DNA of 64,000 nt from Apostichopus japonicus (taxonomy: Eukaryota > Echinodermata > Holothuroidea > Aspidochirotida > Stichopodidae). Below, piece by piece: positions 40,701 to 52,700 of this stretch. Position 1 is the first letter of the stretch. Every line of letters begins with the position of its first letter. Location of the stretch: NCBI RefSeq assembly GCF_037975245.1, contig NC_092568.1:26904501-26968500 (forward strand), written 5' to 3'. Below the pieces are notes generated by a model. It saw only the letters and a program-made list of their open reading frames with translations, searched no databases and was not told the DNA's origin. The translations under genes and the position numbers were made by a program.

Positions 40701-43700
40701 ACAGTTGGGGGGAACATGCATAAAATTATTTTTACGTCATCCTTTTCCTGATTCTATTTTAGTATCTCACGGAAAGTAATTGGCAGGAAAGATATTTTAT
40801 GTTGAGTTGCTATTGTTAGGTAATTAATATTCATGTTGATTCATGTTGGAGTTATGTAATTTAAGTAATATGTAAGTAATATTTCATAGCATATGGCCTG
40901 TGCGATTTATTATGTTCATGTTCATGTTGGGAGTTGGTGTGAGGTAATTAACTTTGCACAAGTGGCATAGACACTACATCTGCAGGCTTTACATCCCCTG
41001 CATTAGGGAGGGGGGGGGGGGAATTTAAGAGGTTCAAATTTTAGGTAAGAAGGCAGTAAACAATGTTCAGCTTTGTCTGCTTGTTTAGCCCTCCTCATAC
41101 AGCTAGGTTTTGATATCATTAGGGAATGAATTTAATCAAGTTTTATTTCAGCTCCTGTGTATAGACCATTCTTCTTTCTTTCAACCACAGGAGTGAAGCA
41201 TCGAGAGGTGTATTGTTCTAGGAGAGTGAACTCTGAGGTTGTTGCTGACTATTATTGTGATAAAAAAGAAAAGCCAGTCTCCAACACCAGTTGTAATATA
41301 GATCTCTGCCCGCCAAAGTAAATACGTAACTCTTACAAAATTGTTTTTGAAGGCAATATTACTCTCCAATTGAAATATATTTTGAAAATTTTGGATATTA
41401 AAGTAAGGTCATCTTTTAGAAGGAGAACTGTTGTAAACATTCTTTCATGGTATAAAGGGAGGGATTTTCTTTGACAAAACTGAAAGTTAATTTCTCTTTT
41501 TAATAAGCACTAATAAAGGAATTCTTTAAGTGAAGTAAGCATTATGCATAAATGTAGAAATTGCTATTTGCACCCTTCATTTAAGTAAAAACAATCTCTT
41601 TTTAATTACCAAAAAAGAATTTGATAGAGATGGAACAGCTTAATCTATCATCAACAGTGCCTATTTTGTAAGAGCTTTTAGCTTGACGGTACCAAAATTC
41701 AGTCACAATGCAATCAATATGTGCCACTATTATGTAGTTATCAACACAGTATAGTTCTCATTAGTATACAGCATCCATAGATAGTGTAAAACTGTCAAGA
41801 CATTTCTTCAAATGCATAAATAATGCATTGCATGTGTTTTTCCAAAGTGATATTCATTTGATCATATCTAATTATATCTGATCATATCTTAGGGGTGTTA
41901 GCTCAGTGGTTAACGCCAGTGCCTATCGATCATAAGGTCCCGAGTTCCAGTCACTCCAAGATTAATGTATGTCATCCAGTTACAGAGTTGTTGACAATTA
42001 ACAATTCATAATCATGGATGTTAATATGAATCTAAGAGACTGACTGCGGTCAGCTTGCAGCTTTGATAAGCCAATGATGGCTTCTTCGCGAGTTCCTGCT
42101 TGCATACATACATACATACATTAATTGAGGGTTCACTATATAGTTGGTTTTTAATAATCATATGTGGGTTTATTTTTTCTTCTTTATACAGATGGCATAT
42201 TGGTGATTGGAGTGAGTGTCCTATGACTTGTGCTGGTGATGGTGTTATGCAGCAAAGACATGTAATTTGTATGAGACCAACTGGAAATAATGGCAGAGAG
42301 GAAGCAGATCCACAGGAGTGCATTCGAGTAGCTGGACCAGAACCGGACCACTTCCAGCTCTGTAATGAAGACGTCCAATGTCCCCAATGGTACACTGAAG
42401 ACTGGTCACAGGTATTAAGACATTTAATAATAATAAGTAATATTTATATAGCTCACAATCAGCAAAACTGCTCAAAGCGCTTTACAAATGTAAAACCTAA
42501 AATCAAATAGTAACAAAAACCAAAATATTAAATATATAGAACCAATAAGTCAAAAAATGTAAAAGCCAAAAGCAACAATACAAAAAACACCCGTACTAAA
42601 CGATATTAAAAACTAAAAGGCATATAATCCAAAACAATTTCAGAAGTATGTAAATAGTAAAATAGAATAAATCATAGTTAATGTTTAAATATAAATAAGT
42701 ATGAGAAACTATAGTACAGTAAGACAATTATTGTAAAAGCCTAAAACAGATAGTAATAAACACCCAATACTAAATGATAAAAAATAGATCCCTAAATTAA
42801 AAACATAAAATTTCATACCAGGAACAGATACAAAGAGATATATTTCATAATTTTTGCCTGCAGTGCTTGACATTTCATGATTCTGTTCAGCCATGTTCTG
42901 ATATGAGAAGTTGCAATTTCAGCAAAGATTTCCCCGTAGATGTGACACAGTTCTCTTTAGTTAGTAATGACTCTTCCTTAGTCAGGAATATTACTGACAA
43001 TTGTTCACTCAAATTTTAAATGATGTGACTTTATCTCTTGAACATCGAAAACTTCTAATGATGGAAGCCTTACTTGCTATTTGCATTTTCAATGAATATT
43101 TTTTACACAGCTATTACAAGACTTGCTATAACTTGTAAAGCAAGGTAACCCAACTGCTAAAAGCAATATAAACAAAACTAGTAAAGGCATGGCAACACAG
43201 CTGGTAAATGCAAGGAAACAGAGCCATATGGCTAGATGGGTTCAAAGTATGGATGGGAATGCACATAAAAAAGCTGGTAGCAGCCTTTAAATGGGAATAG
43301 CATATTAGCATTTATCTGATAAGCATTCATGTATTTTTAGTAAAATGCTTGGTAAAGTGGCACAGTTGATCATAACATGTAAATTTCTGGGCAAAACATC
43401 ATCTGTTTATGTATGTATGTATGTATATTAGATCCTCCTGCAAGCAGGAACTCACGAAGAAGCCATCATTGTCTTATCAAAGCCGCAAGCTGTCTCTTAG
43501 ATTCATATATTACGTCCATGATTATGAATTGTCAACAACTCTGTAACTGGACAACATACATTAATCTTGGAGTGACTCAAACTCGGGACCTTATGATTGA
43601 AAGGCACCAGCGTTAACCACTGAGCTAAATTCCTAAGCTTTATACCTTGTATCTTGTAGTGTTCTGAGCCATGTGGACCTGGTGTACAGACAAGGGAAGT

Positions 43701-46700
43701 CAGCTGTGGACATTTCAATGATGTGGGTATCTTGGATTGTGATGAAGCTGAGAAGCCTCCTACAGAACAAGCTTGTGTAGAGAAGCCATGCAGCGATTTA
43801 AAATGGATGGCAGCCTCTGATTGGACAAAAGTAAGAACTTTGAAATTTAAAAAAAAAGTATAATGGTTGACAGCTTCTAATGTAATGAAAGGAAACATAA
43901 ATTTGTTTTTCTTTTAACAAATAGTTTGATACTTTGATCATCATAATGGTAGGGTCATTTAAGTTCAATGTGGTTATAGATTGTAATGCTATTGTAAATA
44001 TACTAGGATCTAAGTTTTGGTAGTTCTGTTAGCATATTGTGCTTTATATGCAAGCTCCCTGAAATGTACAAAATGATTATCTTTTTTACATGATAATTCT
44101 CTTGATAATGGGTATCATTTTCAACGTGAAGTTAGTTTAGCTTTTGCATATCAGTAATGTTTTCATATTACTCTTCTAAATGACTGTTAATAACTTATTC
44201 TTCTGCCCATGCATGGTCAAGTTTTTGTCAAAAAGTTGTCATGATGCTTTCCCGTACCAAACCCAACCCCAGTTAGCGAAGGCGAAAAGCGAAGACAGCA
44301 TAAATGGGATAGTTTATGTAGTTTGTCTGTTAAGTATAAAGCTTGAACATTCATAGTAGCTTTATCTTGGCTGTTATGCAGTGGGTATTTAGTTATACTC
44401 ACTGGGATGCATAATGATCTAGTGTAAAGACCAAACCTTGTTCTGCATTATAATTTGGTTACCTGCAGTGCACTGGTTCATGTGGTGAGACGATGCAGTC
44501 CAGGGAAATTGTTTGTACTGATACAGCAGGAGCGGTATATCCAGAAGAAACTTGTGTTGACATTACTAAACCAGATATCATGCAGCACTGTGATAAGAAG
44601 AAAGATAAATGTAAGCCAAAGTGGGTGTCCACAGATTGGACAGAGGTAAGAATACGGAATCATTTTCTTTCCAACTTATGTGTCATTACAAATGTTACCC
44701 CAAAATTTGAAACAACTACCTCAGAATATGTAGTCAGTTGTATATATTTTTAAGTTTATGTTGTGAACAAAGCATGTAATGAATCTCACTCTTTCGTAGA
44801 TAAATAGTAACTATAATGATCTTTGAACAATCTTTACCAGGGAGTCTTCTACTCTGTTAAGCCAATTCAGGCTTTATAGAAGACTTCCTTTCACATTGTA
44901 AGTTTCTTGTGATAAAACAAATAAATAAACAAACAAATGAAGAACTTACTTTCAGTCAGACGGATGATTTCTTAATTGTGCAATATTTTTGAGGTAAAAT
45001 GAGGCACATAATGATTCCTTTTATCTGTCAAGTTACCTATCTGCTTGATTTACAGTGCTCTGCCAGTTGTGGTAAGGGAGTCATGAGCAGATTTGTATTT
45101 TGTGCATCCCATAAAAGGGATCGTTGGGTGGAGGTACCAGAGAGGAGATGCAAAGAACAGAAACCAGAAACCATGCAGAGCTGTGGTAATGGACCCTGTG
45201 AAACTGGCACTTGGATGACAGGAGACTGGTCTGAGGTAAGAAAGTAGCTGTGTTACCATCATTTAAACATGTCTGGTGTTGAATATTCCTCCAGTGAATT
45301 CTGTTTAAACATACAAAACTTTCAAATGAGAATGCCAGAGAGACCAGCACTTTACTTATACGGTAAAAACAACCTGTCATACACCTACACCCCCAACCCC
45401 CATGACCCTCCATTCATCCTTTATACTTTAGTGTTGACAGACAACTACCCTGCCTTTTCAGAAAACTTTGAAACCTTGTTAAGGTACAGCACTGACCATG
45501 GTCAGTGCTGACCATGGTCAGCACTGACCATTGTTTTGAGGAAACTGTTAAATCCATCATAATCATTATAAATAACATCATAAATAGTTCTATGTTTCAA
45601 GAAGGGTGGGTAGATGAGATAGGTAGCAAGTGTTCTCTCCCCCACCTCTCTTTCTTTGAAATCTGCATATAAGTCTCTCATATGACAAAAAAAGAAAGAA
45701 AGAAATTGACCAAAACAGAAACCTTCTTTAGAAGTGAACTCAACCTTTTGATCCAATAGTGCAAAATGGTGGTAGACATGTATGTCTTTTTGTCAGCTTG
45801 TAGGAGGTTACTTGTCTTTCAGTTATGACTTTCTATCAATATTTTGTATCCTGGGAGTTGTAAAGCTGTTGACATACTCCTTTTCTTTGTGTTCACAGTG
45901 CTCAGTTACGTGTGGTGCGGGAAAAGAAAACAGAAATGTGATGTGTTTCTTGAATGGTTACCATGGTGATGAGGAACTTTGTAAACAATCAAGCAGGCCA
46001 TCTCATGTTCGCCGGTGTGTCACCGATGTCATTTGTCCAGGTACATTGAGAGTCATCATGTAGCTGTTAAATCCAATATGGAGACACGTACATTAAAAGC
46101 CATACTTTATGAATGCTGTTCCTTTAAACTAATTCCCAACCAGTGACACATCGAAACAAACCCAGGGCAGGAGGGGAATTAGCCATACAGCTGCTTCATG
46201 TGTATCAACTAGTATTACAGCTGAGAAAGCAGAAAGATCAAAAATTGTCACTCACTGTCAATCATTGTGTCCTTTGCTACTGCAGTTGTGGAACCATACA
46301 TATTAGGGATAAAATCTGCATAAAAATACTCCTGAGAACTGTTTCCCTTGTGGGTGTGGGTGGTGTCAGGGTAGGGGGGATGAGAAGGAATGTTGTAGGG
46401 GGGGTTGTTAGATACTTCAGCAGACCAAGCTAATATCAGATTATATTTCATCCTTTGTCCCAGTAGCTGCTGGCAACTCAGCAATTCAGGTAGCTCATAG
46501 TGTTGACTATTTCATCATCGTTATATCTACAAAGTTTGACAATGGTCTCTGTAATGTTTGCTTAAGTCACAAACTCACATGGATTTGAATAAGTTATCTA
46601 TCTCATCATGCCCACTTTACGTAACCAGTTAATCCTCCGTTTAAGAGATTAATAGTTTGCTTTAAACTTTAAATGGTGGAGAATACCTGCAATCGATGTA

Positions 46701-49700
46701 CATTTTGTAACCTTACTTGCATCTCTGTTTCATTTTAAAAGAGTCATCTACACGGTGTGGCCTTCTCCTTCAATAAGATAATATGTTAATTTCAGTGCTT
46801 TGTATTATTTATTATGTCATGCAGTATTTTGTACAACATTTAAACATATATGATATCACTGCCATATTTGTTAATTATGGATATTTTTGTGGCCTTCTTA
46901 TACCCAAATTAGATCATGGTGTGCAAACAACACCAAGCACCACTACAGAAGAGCCTACTGATGCTCCACTTACTTCAGAGAGAAAGCCAGGTAAGTGTAA
47001 TTTGATATTGACTTGGGTCGATCTGTTCCTTTTGGTAGTAGACGAGACCAGAAAGAGAGAAGTGGAAGAAGGGCGCTTGAGGAGGCAGCAAAGAGGGAGT
47101 GCTTGGGACAAGTGTCAACCAGCGTTAGCTATATATATAGCTATAGCTGTAGCTACAGCTACCGTATGGTGCAGTGTTCCACAGTTGTTTGAAAAAGTCA
47201 TTGCATGCACTATTACCCCTCATTTCGGAAGAGATTAAGGATCATTGTTGGGGGTAGGGGGCGGGGAGAGGGACCATCTATAAGTTACATGCACTTTAAA
47301 GGATATTCTTGTGGCTGAAGGTGATTGCTTGCCACAACTGCTGAAAATGTTATGAATCTTTAGGGAAAAACCCACATCCTCATAACGTTTTGTATCACAA
47401 AGATATGAATTTTTCAAATATTGTGATATTTTGTAAATGCTTCTGCCAACAACAGAATTGATGATGTCATCAGGGCAAATCAGCCAAAAATTTCTTTGTT
47501 GTACTTTCAAATTGGTCGATCATTATTCACAGCGTAAAAGAATATTTCTTTAAGAAAGAAATTTTTCAAATTCTAAGTACAGAGAACTTTGACAGCTAGG
47601 CAAAAATTCCGAATGAATTAGGTTTCAAGGTTAAATCAACAATGAAGATCTTATTAGCCTAAGTAAAGCTTTTGAAGAGCGTTTGCCCATATGACATCAC
47701 AGACCCCCTACTGTGACCTGACTGCCTGGAGTAGTTATCTCCAGTCTCCAATTTCTCCACTTACTGGCAAGATACTTTCAACTCGCAGTGTGGGATGTTT
47801 TTCTTTTCAATATCAATTTCACGTTGTTACCAGAAAATCCTTCAAAGTTCAAAACTTGTTAGTAAAGTCAGGTGTGTTGTTATGATATTCTAAATACATA
47901 TGTCTTTGAAAGCAAAAGCAAAAAGTGATTCTTTTGAAATGCCTTATACACTGTTTTCTGAGTTATTAAAGTGAAAGTGGGGAGGTTGAATGAGCTAGGG
48001 ATGGGGATATCCCTGGTAACATAGTATTCTAGGTCCTTTTGGCCTTCAAGTGTCAGTTCTTAGCAAAGTAACTAGTTAACACTGATCACTCTTGTTAATA
48101 CTCCCTCTTTGCTTTCTTCATAAAATCATCCATCAGACCTAGAAGTAGGGAAGTGAAGATTCTGCTAGATGTCGTTTTACATTATCATACTTTTCTTGTG
48201 ATATCATGCTGAGTTGACTATTAAATTAGCTGCATTTTTAAAAGATAATTATATTTGTTGTTTAATGCAGCCCTTTGCTTTTTGCTCACTATTCCAGATG
48301 ACTTTATCGAAACACCTTTTAAACATTTAGATATATAGTTGAAATAGTAATGCAAATGTATCAACTCAGAAAGCTTCCAAGAAGTTTTCAAATTGTTATT
48401 AATTATAAATGAGAACTAATGATTGTGTTAGAACTACAACATTTTATGTTGTCCAATCACTTTTCCACTTGCGGTAATCATATGTTGTATCAAGTATGAT
48501 CTTTTTCATTTCCAATTAATTTGGTATGAGGTATTTGAAATATACCTCTGACTTAGTCTCCCGAATTAAGTCATATTTGCTATTGGAGATTAGCTATGAA
48601 AAGCATCCAATCTTTGCTGCCAATCAGTGAAAATGCTGCTACAAGGTTCACATCAAGTTGCAAAATTCATTAAATACCTTGATGGCTTCAGAATTTGTCA
48701 CCAAAAGCATACTGTCAATCACTCTATTATTCAAGTTTGATAAACATCAAACATCTATATCCACGCTTGAAAAAACTTTAGCTCATGAACTATTACTTTA
48801 TTTTCATAAAGCAATACCAGTCATCACGTTTTTACTTTTTCCAAATATCAGTTTCTTTAAGCAGACAAGCTATTTATGACAGTGACGATAACATATTAAA
48901 AACTCAAAATAAAACAAAAACTGTCAGCAAACCGCTTATCCACTAAAGAGCCTGTGAAAGAGAATGTGTAAAAGTATGAAGTGGGCCTGACATTTCAATC
49001 CTAGCAGGATCTTCTTCAGACTTTGAAGAAGATCCTGCTAGGATCGAAACTTCAAGCCCACTTACCATTAATCATACTAAAAAACTCAGTCAAACATTCA
49101 CGACAGTCTTCAAACATTGATTTCTGTTCACTAAATATCGAAGATCCATTTACTCTTTAACATTAACAGAATCAGTCAGTGAAATTCCAGAAGGTATAGT
49201 AGTAGTCTTTATGTGACACTATATCATGTTTCATTTCCTTGCATATTCATTTGTTTTCTTTGGTGTCATATTATCATTTTGTTTCTCTTCCTAGAATGTC
49301 AATTCCATTTTTTTCTCTTCTTTTCTCCTTTATTTGAGTATTTATGTTGGTTTTACTTTCATATATAACATTCTATCAACTATGTTTCATGCTCTCTTTT
49401 TTCATGCTATGTTTATTAATGCTACTTTAAAGCCTTTCATTCTTCACCATATCAGAAATTTTGCTTCATGCATTTGGTGAATGTAAAGGATGAATTGATT
49501 TAACAAGATTCTAAATGACTATTTAATATATTGCCCTTTAATGTTTAGTAGGATCACATCGCTTCCAATTAATATAACCATTCATAAACTGACATAGGCG
49601 CATGATGTATTATAACATTTATATTTTAATTATGTCAGTGTTATAGGCTGTTCTCACATTCTCAGTGTTAACCTTTTGTTACAACATGATTGTATATTGT

Positions 49701-52700
49701 TAGAACTATGGGTTCACTCAGGGTAGAGTTTATATCTAAGCCAGAGTGCTGAAAGAGGCAATCGTGACTTGAATATCAAACTTTGCAACAACTGTGAATT
49801 GTTGAAAATGGCTTTATAAAGTAAAGTGTAACATATCTTGTTAAAATTATAACAAAATATAAATTTTACCTTCCTGTCAAAAACATTTGCACTTACAGCT
49901 TGTCAAAACTGCAAAATCCATTTTATGCTACAGAAGTTCATGTGAATTGTTAACTTATTACAGTATAGATCTTCTTATGAATTTCTTTTGAGTACCAAAA
50001 TGTGTGTTACACCTGAAAATGTGAGAACAAGATATTAATACTTTGCATTTTACTTGAAAAATTGTATGCTTTGGTACAATACATGACAACCTTTGACTGT
50101 AATATAATCTAACACATTCGTTTAATTAATCTATCTAAAATGACCATGTTTTACATAAAAAAACTTCTAAGCCATGTTTAGTTCAAGAGTCTTGGTCCAC
50201 TTGGTCTCATTATTCATTAATAATCTGATAAGAATGCACTGTAAAAGCATTTCCATAGTTTCATCAACTTTAGTCCCCAACTAATATGTTTGTTACTTAA
50301 ATTGTTGAGTAGAGAAACTTGTATAGCAGTGTTTGTATTTGATAGTAATTTTTTGCAGATCAAAGTTTTGAAGATTATTTCCTGCTTGTCCCATGTACGA
50401 CCAGGTCTAACGTTTTGGTTGTCCAACAGAAAATTGGTTGTCTGAAAATGATATAGCAAAACAGTTAAAAAATGACCAAATATGTTCACTGTAGGACAGA
50501 TGTGTGAGTTTGGTGAATATAGCATCAGCTTTAGGCAAGTGAAACTCCTCCTTCATGTGGAAAAAAATTAGTCGTCCATGGCCAGGCAACCTCCAAAACT
50601 GATTTTGGTTTTGATTTTGAAACAGAAATCTAGTCATCTCAGAATAGAAATTTGCCCTAGTTTTATTATATCATCAGTGTAAATATTGTCTGTGAAGTCT
50701 CTCAGAATTTCCACAATCCTCAGATTTTGTCCATTCTAGTTAAGTTAAAAATTAAAAAGAAAGAAAGAAAAAGAATATACTTTCATAATTCAGAGAGAGG
50801 GTGAGGGAGAGCAGTGTAAAGTGTTGTATTTATGAGGTGCAGTCATTAATAACATGCTGTGTGTTTCTTCTTTGTATTAACTCTCATCTTTTCTTCAATC
50901 ATTGCTTCTCTCTTTAAGCGTTGTTCTGAACAACTTGTGTTTTATTGCAGATCACAGCTATAATAGTAGTGTGGGAGACGTTAGTATTAAAATCATAAAA
51001 TTGTGGTACGCTGTCGGCGGTAAGTGCTAAGTAGTAAATAAAGGAAAAATCTTTTGGCAGGGCTAGAAAAAGCCGGGCTTTACAGGGTATATCTATAAGA
51101 TGGTGATGGTTTTCTTTTCTTTAGTAGATAAATGACTTTTCGCGCTCTGGATGTTTCTTCCCATTAAAACTGAATTACGTCAAGCAATTGTCACTTCAAA
51201 GTTAAGGCTTGGTAAAAGAATGGCCATTTTCCTAAAGCTGTGTAAAGAAATTTAGATGGATATAGAGTGGTTATTGTCTAAACCATGGAATATTTTGTTG
51301 AGAATAACTTCTGTTATGAAATGTTTTTCAAACTATTTTCACAAGTAATCACATATGGTAAAAGCAAGATGATAAGCTCCGATAACTAAAAGGAAGGATA
51401 GAGAAAACTCTGCTTTTGAGAAGTAACAGTGTTATTGATAAAGTAAATGGAGAATGACGCTATAGTAAACCATTATAACTAAACACTACTTGAACAGTGC
51501 TAGCCCTGCCACCAGCTAGCATATTTGTAGGAATCATGCACTTTTTCTCTTTGATTTGGTTCTATGGAAAAGTGATGCCTGCAGTCTCTCATCTTAACAT
51601 ATTTGATATGAACATCAACTGCTCTTGGTTTTCATTTTCCCTGCTACTGCTACTGCTGCTGCTGATATGCTATAAAATGTAGATCTACTGCCAGTCTGCC
51701 ACCGACATCACGGTGTATGTCCAGGCATTTACTAACTACCATATCCTACTAACATGCAGAGATTGGTATGAAACAACTGGCTTGTTCTATTCCCAGTTAG
51801 TTTCTTCCTCTAAATCTTGAAAAACAAATACAATTTAATGCTGTTCAAATTGGGTTCAAAATGCAATGATGAAGTCTTTTGACACAACCCAAAATTGTAC
51901 ACTTTAAAATTGCCAAGCTCATACACAGAGACGGGCAGAACCATGTAAGTCAATATGCTTCTTGAAAAGGAATGTGCATTTTGTTGAAGATAAACTGTAT
52001 GGGGGAGGGAGTTGTTTCAGTTCATATGCTAAATGTCAATGTTTTGTTCCTTGAGGTGTTTGCAGAGTAAAATGTTCAATTCGTGAAAGTGGACTGTCAG
52101 AATCAATTATCACACTGTAATGTTTAGTGTTTTAAAACTTTTTTTCTTCTTCAGTATCCCTCATTGCATTGATTGATTAAATACATTGATTGATGTTTTC
52201 ATCCACCCGTTCCTCTCACACATCATTTCATTTATAAGTCTTCATTTAGTTTAAGCTCAGACTTTCATGAATCCTACTTTCAACAGTCCCCTGCATACAG
52301 TAATGTATATATTTCAATGTGTATTCATGTTTATTGAGATCAATACAGTTATTACATTACTCACATAGTGTGAGTAATTGCTAGACCATGTTCAATATTA
52401 ACTAATAAGCACTGTACTATACCTATTTGCCTCTGTGAATTACTGTAGGGAACTTCAATTTCATCAGTTTGTCTGATATATATCATCATATACATCGGAT
52501 ATACATCATATATATCATCATATATCATCATATATATCGGATTTACATCATATATATCATTTAGTATAGCATGATAATTTAAGTACACATCTCACACAGT
52601 TTATATCCAATCTCAAATTATTTTCGTAATTTTGAATTATTTTGCCTAACTAATAAAAACTACAATTTGTAGCAGTTAATAGCCCATTAAAATTAGAAGC

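Larger units (their letters stand above)
42412..43659 (+). other. Intron 9, with two dispersed repeats
   Basis: 1.25 kb. A short repeat begins 13 bp after the donor (42425-42490; tttatatagctca ... aaagcgctttac), and a SINE in antisense sense occupies 43410-43633, ending 26 bp before the acceptor. Confidence 0.6.

Noticed and set aside
42021-42395. 124-codon - strand frame over exon 9.
   Set aside because: It is an antisense shadow of exon 9 and the neighbouring SINE.
46991-47238. Open continuation of the linker exon frame for some 80 more codons beyond 46990.
   Set aside because: A strong GTAAGT donor follows at 46991, and the continuation loses the Thr/Pro composition.
52474-52562. Short repeated units that might suggest a CRISPR-like array.
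   Set aside because: The units are AT-only, irregular and without unique spacers: a minisatellite in an animal intron.
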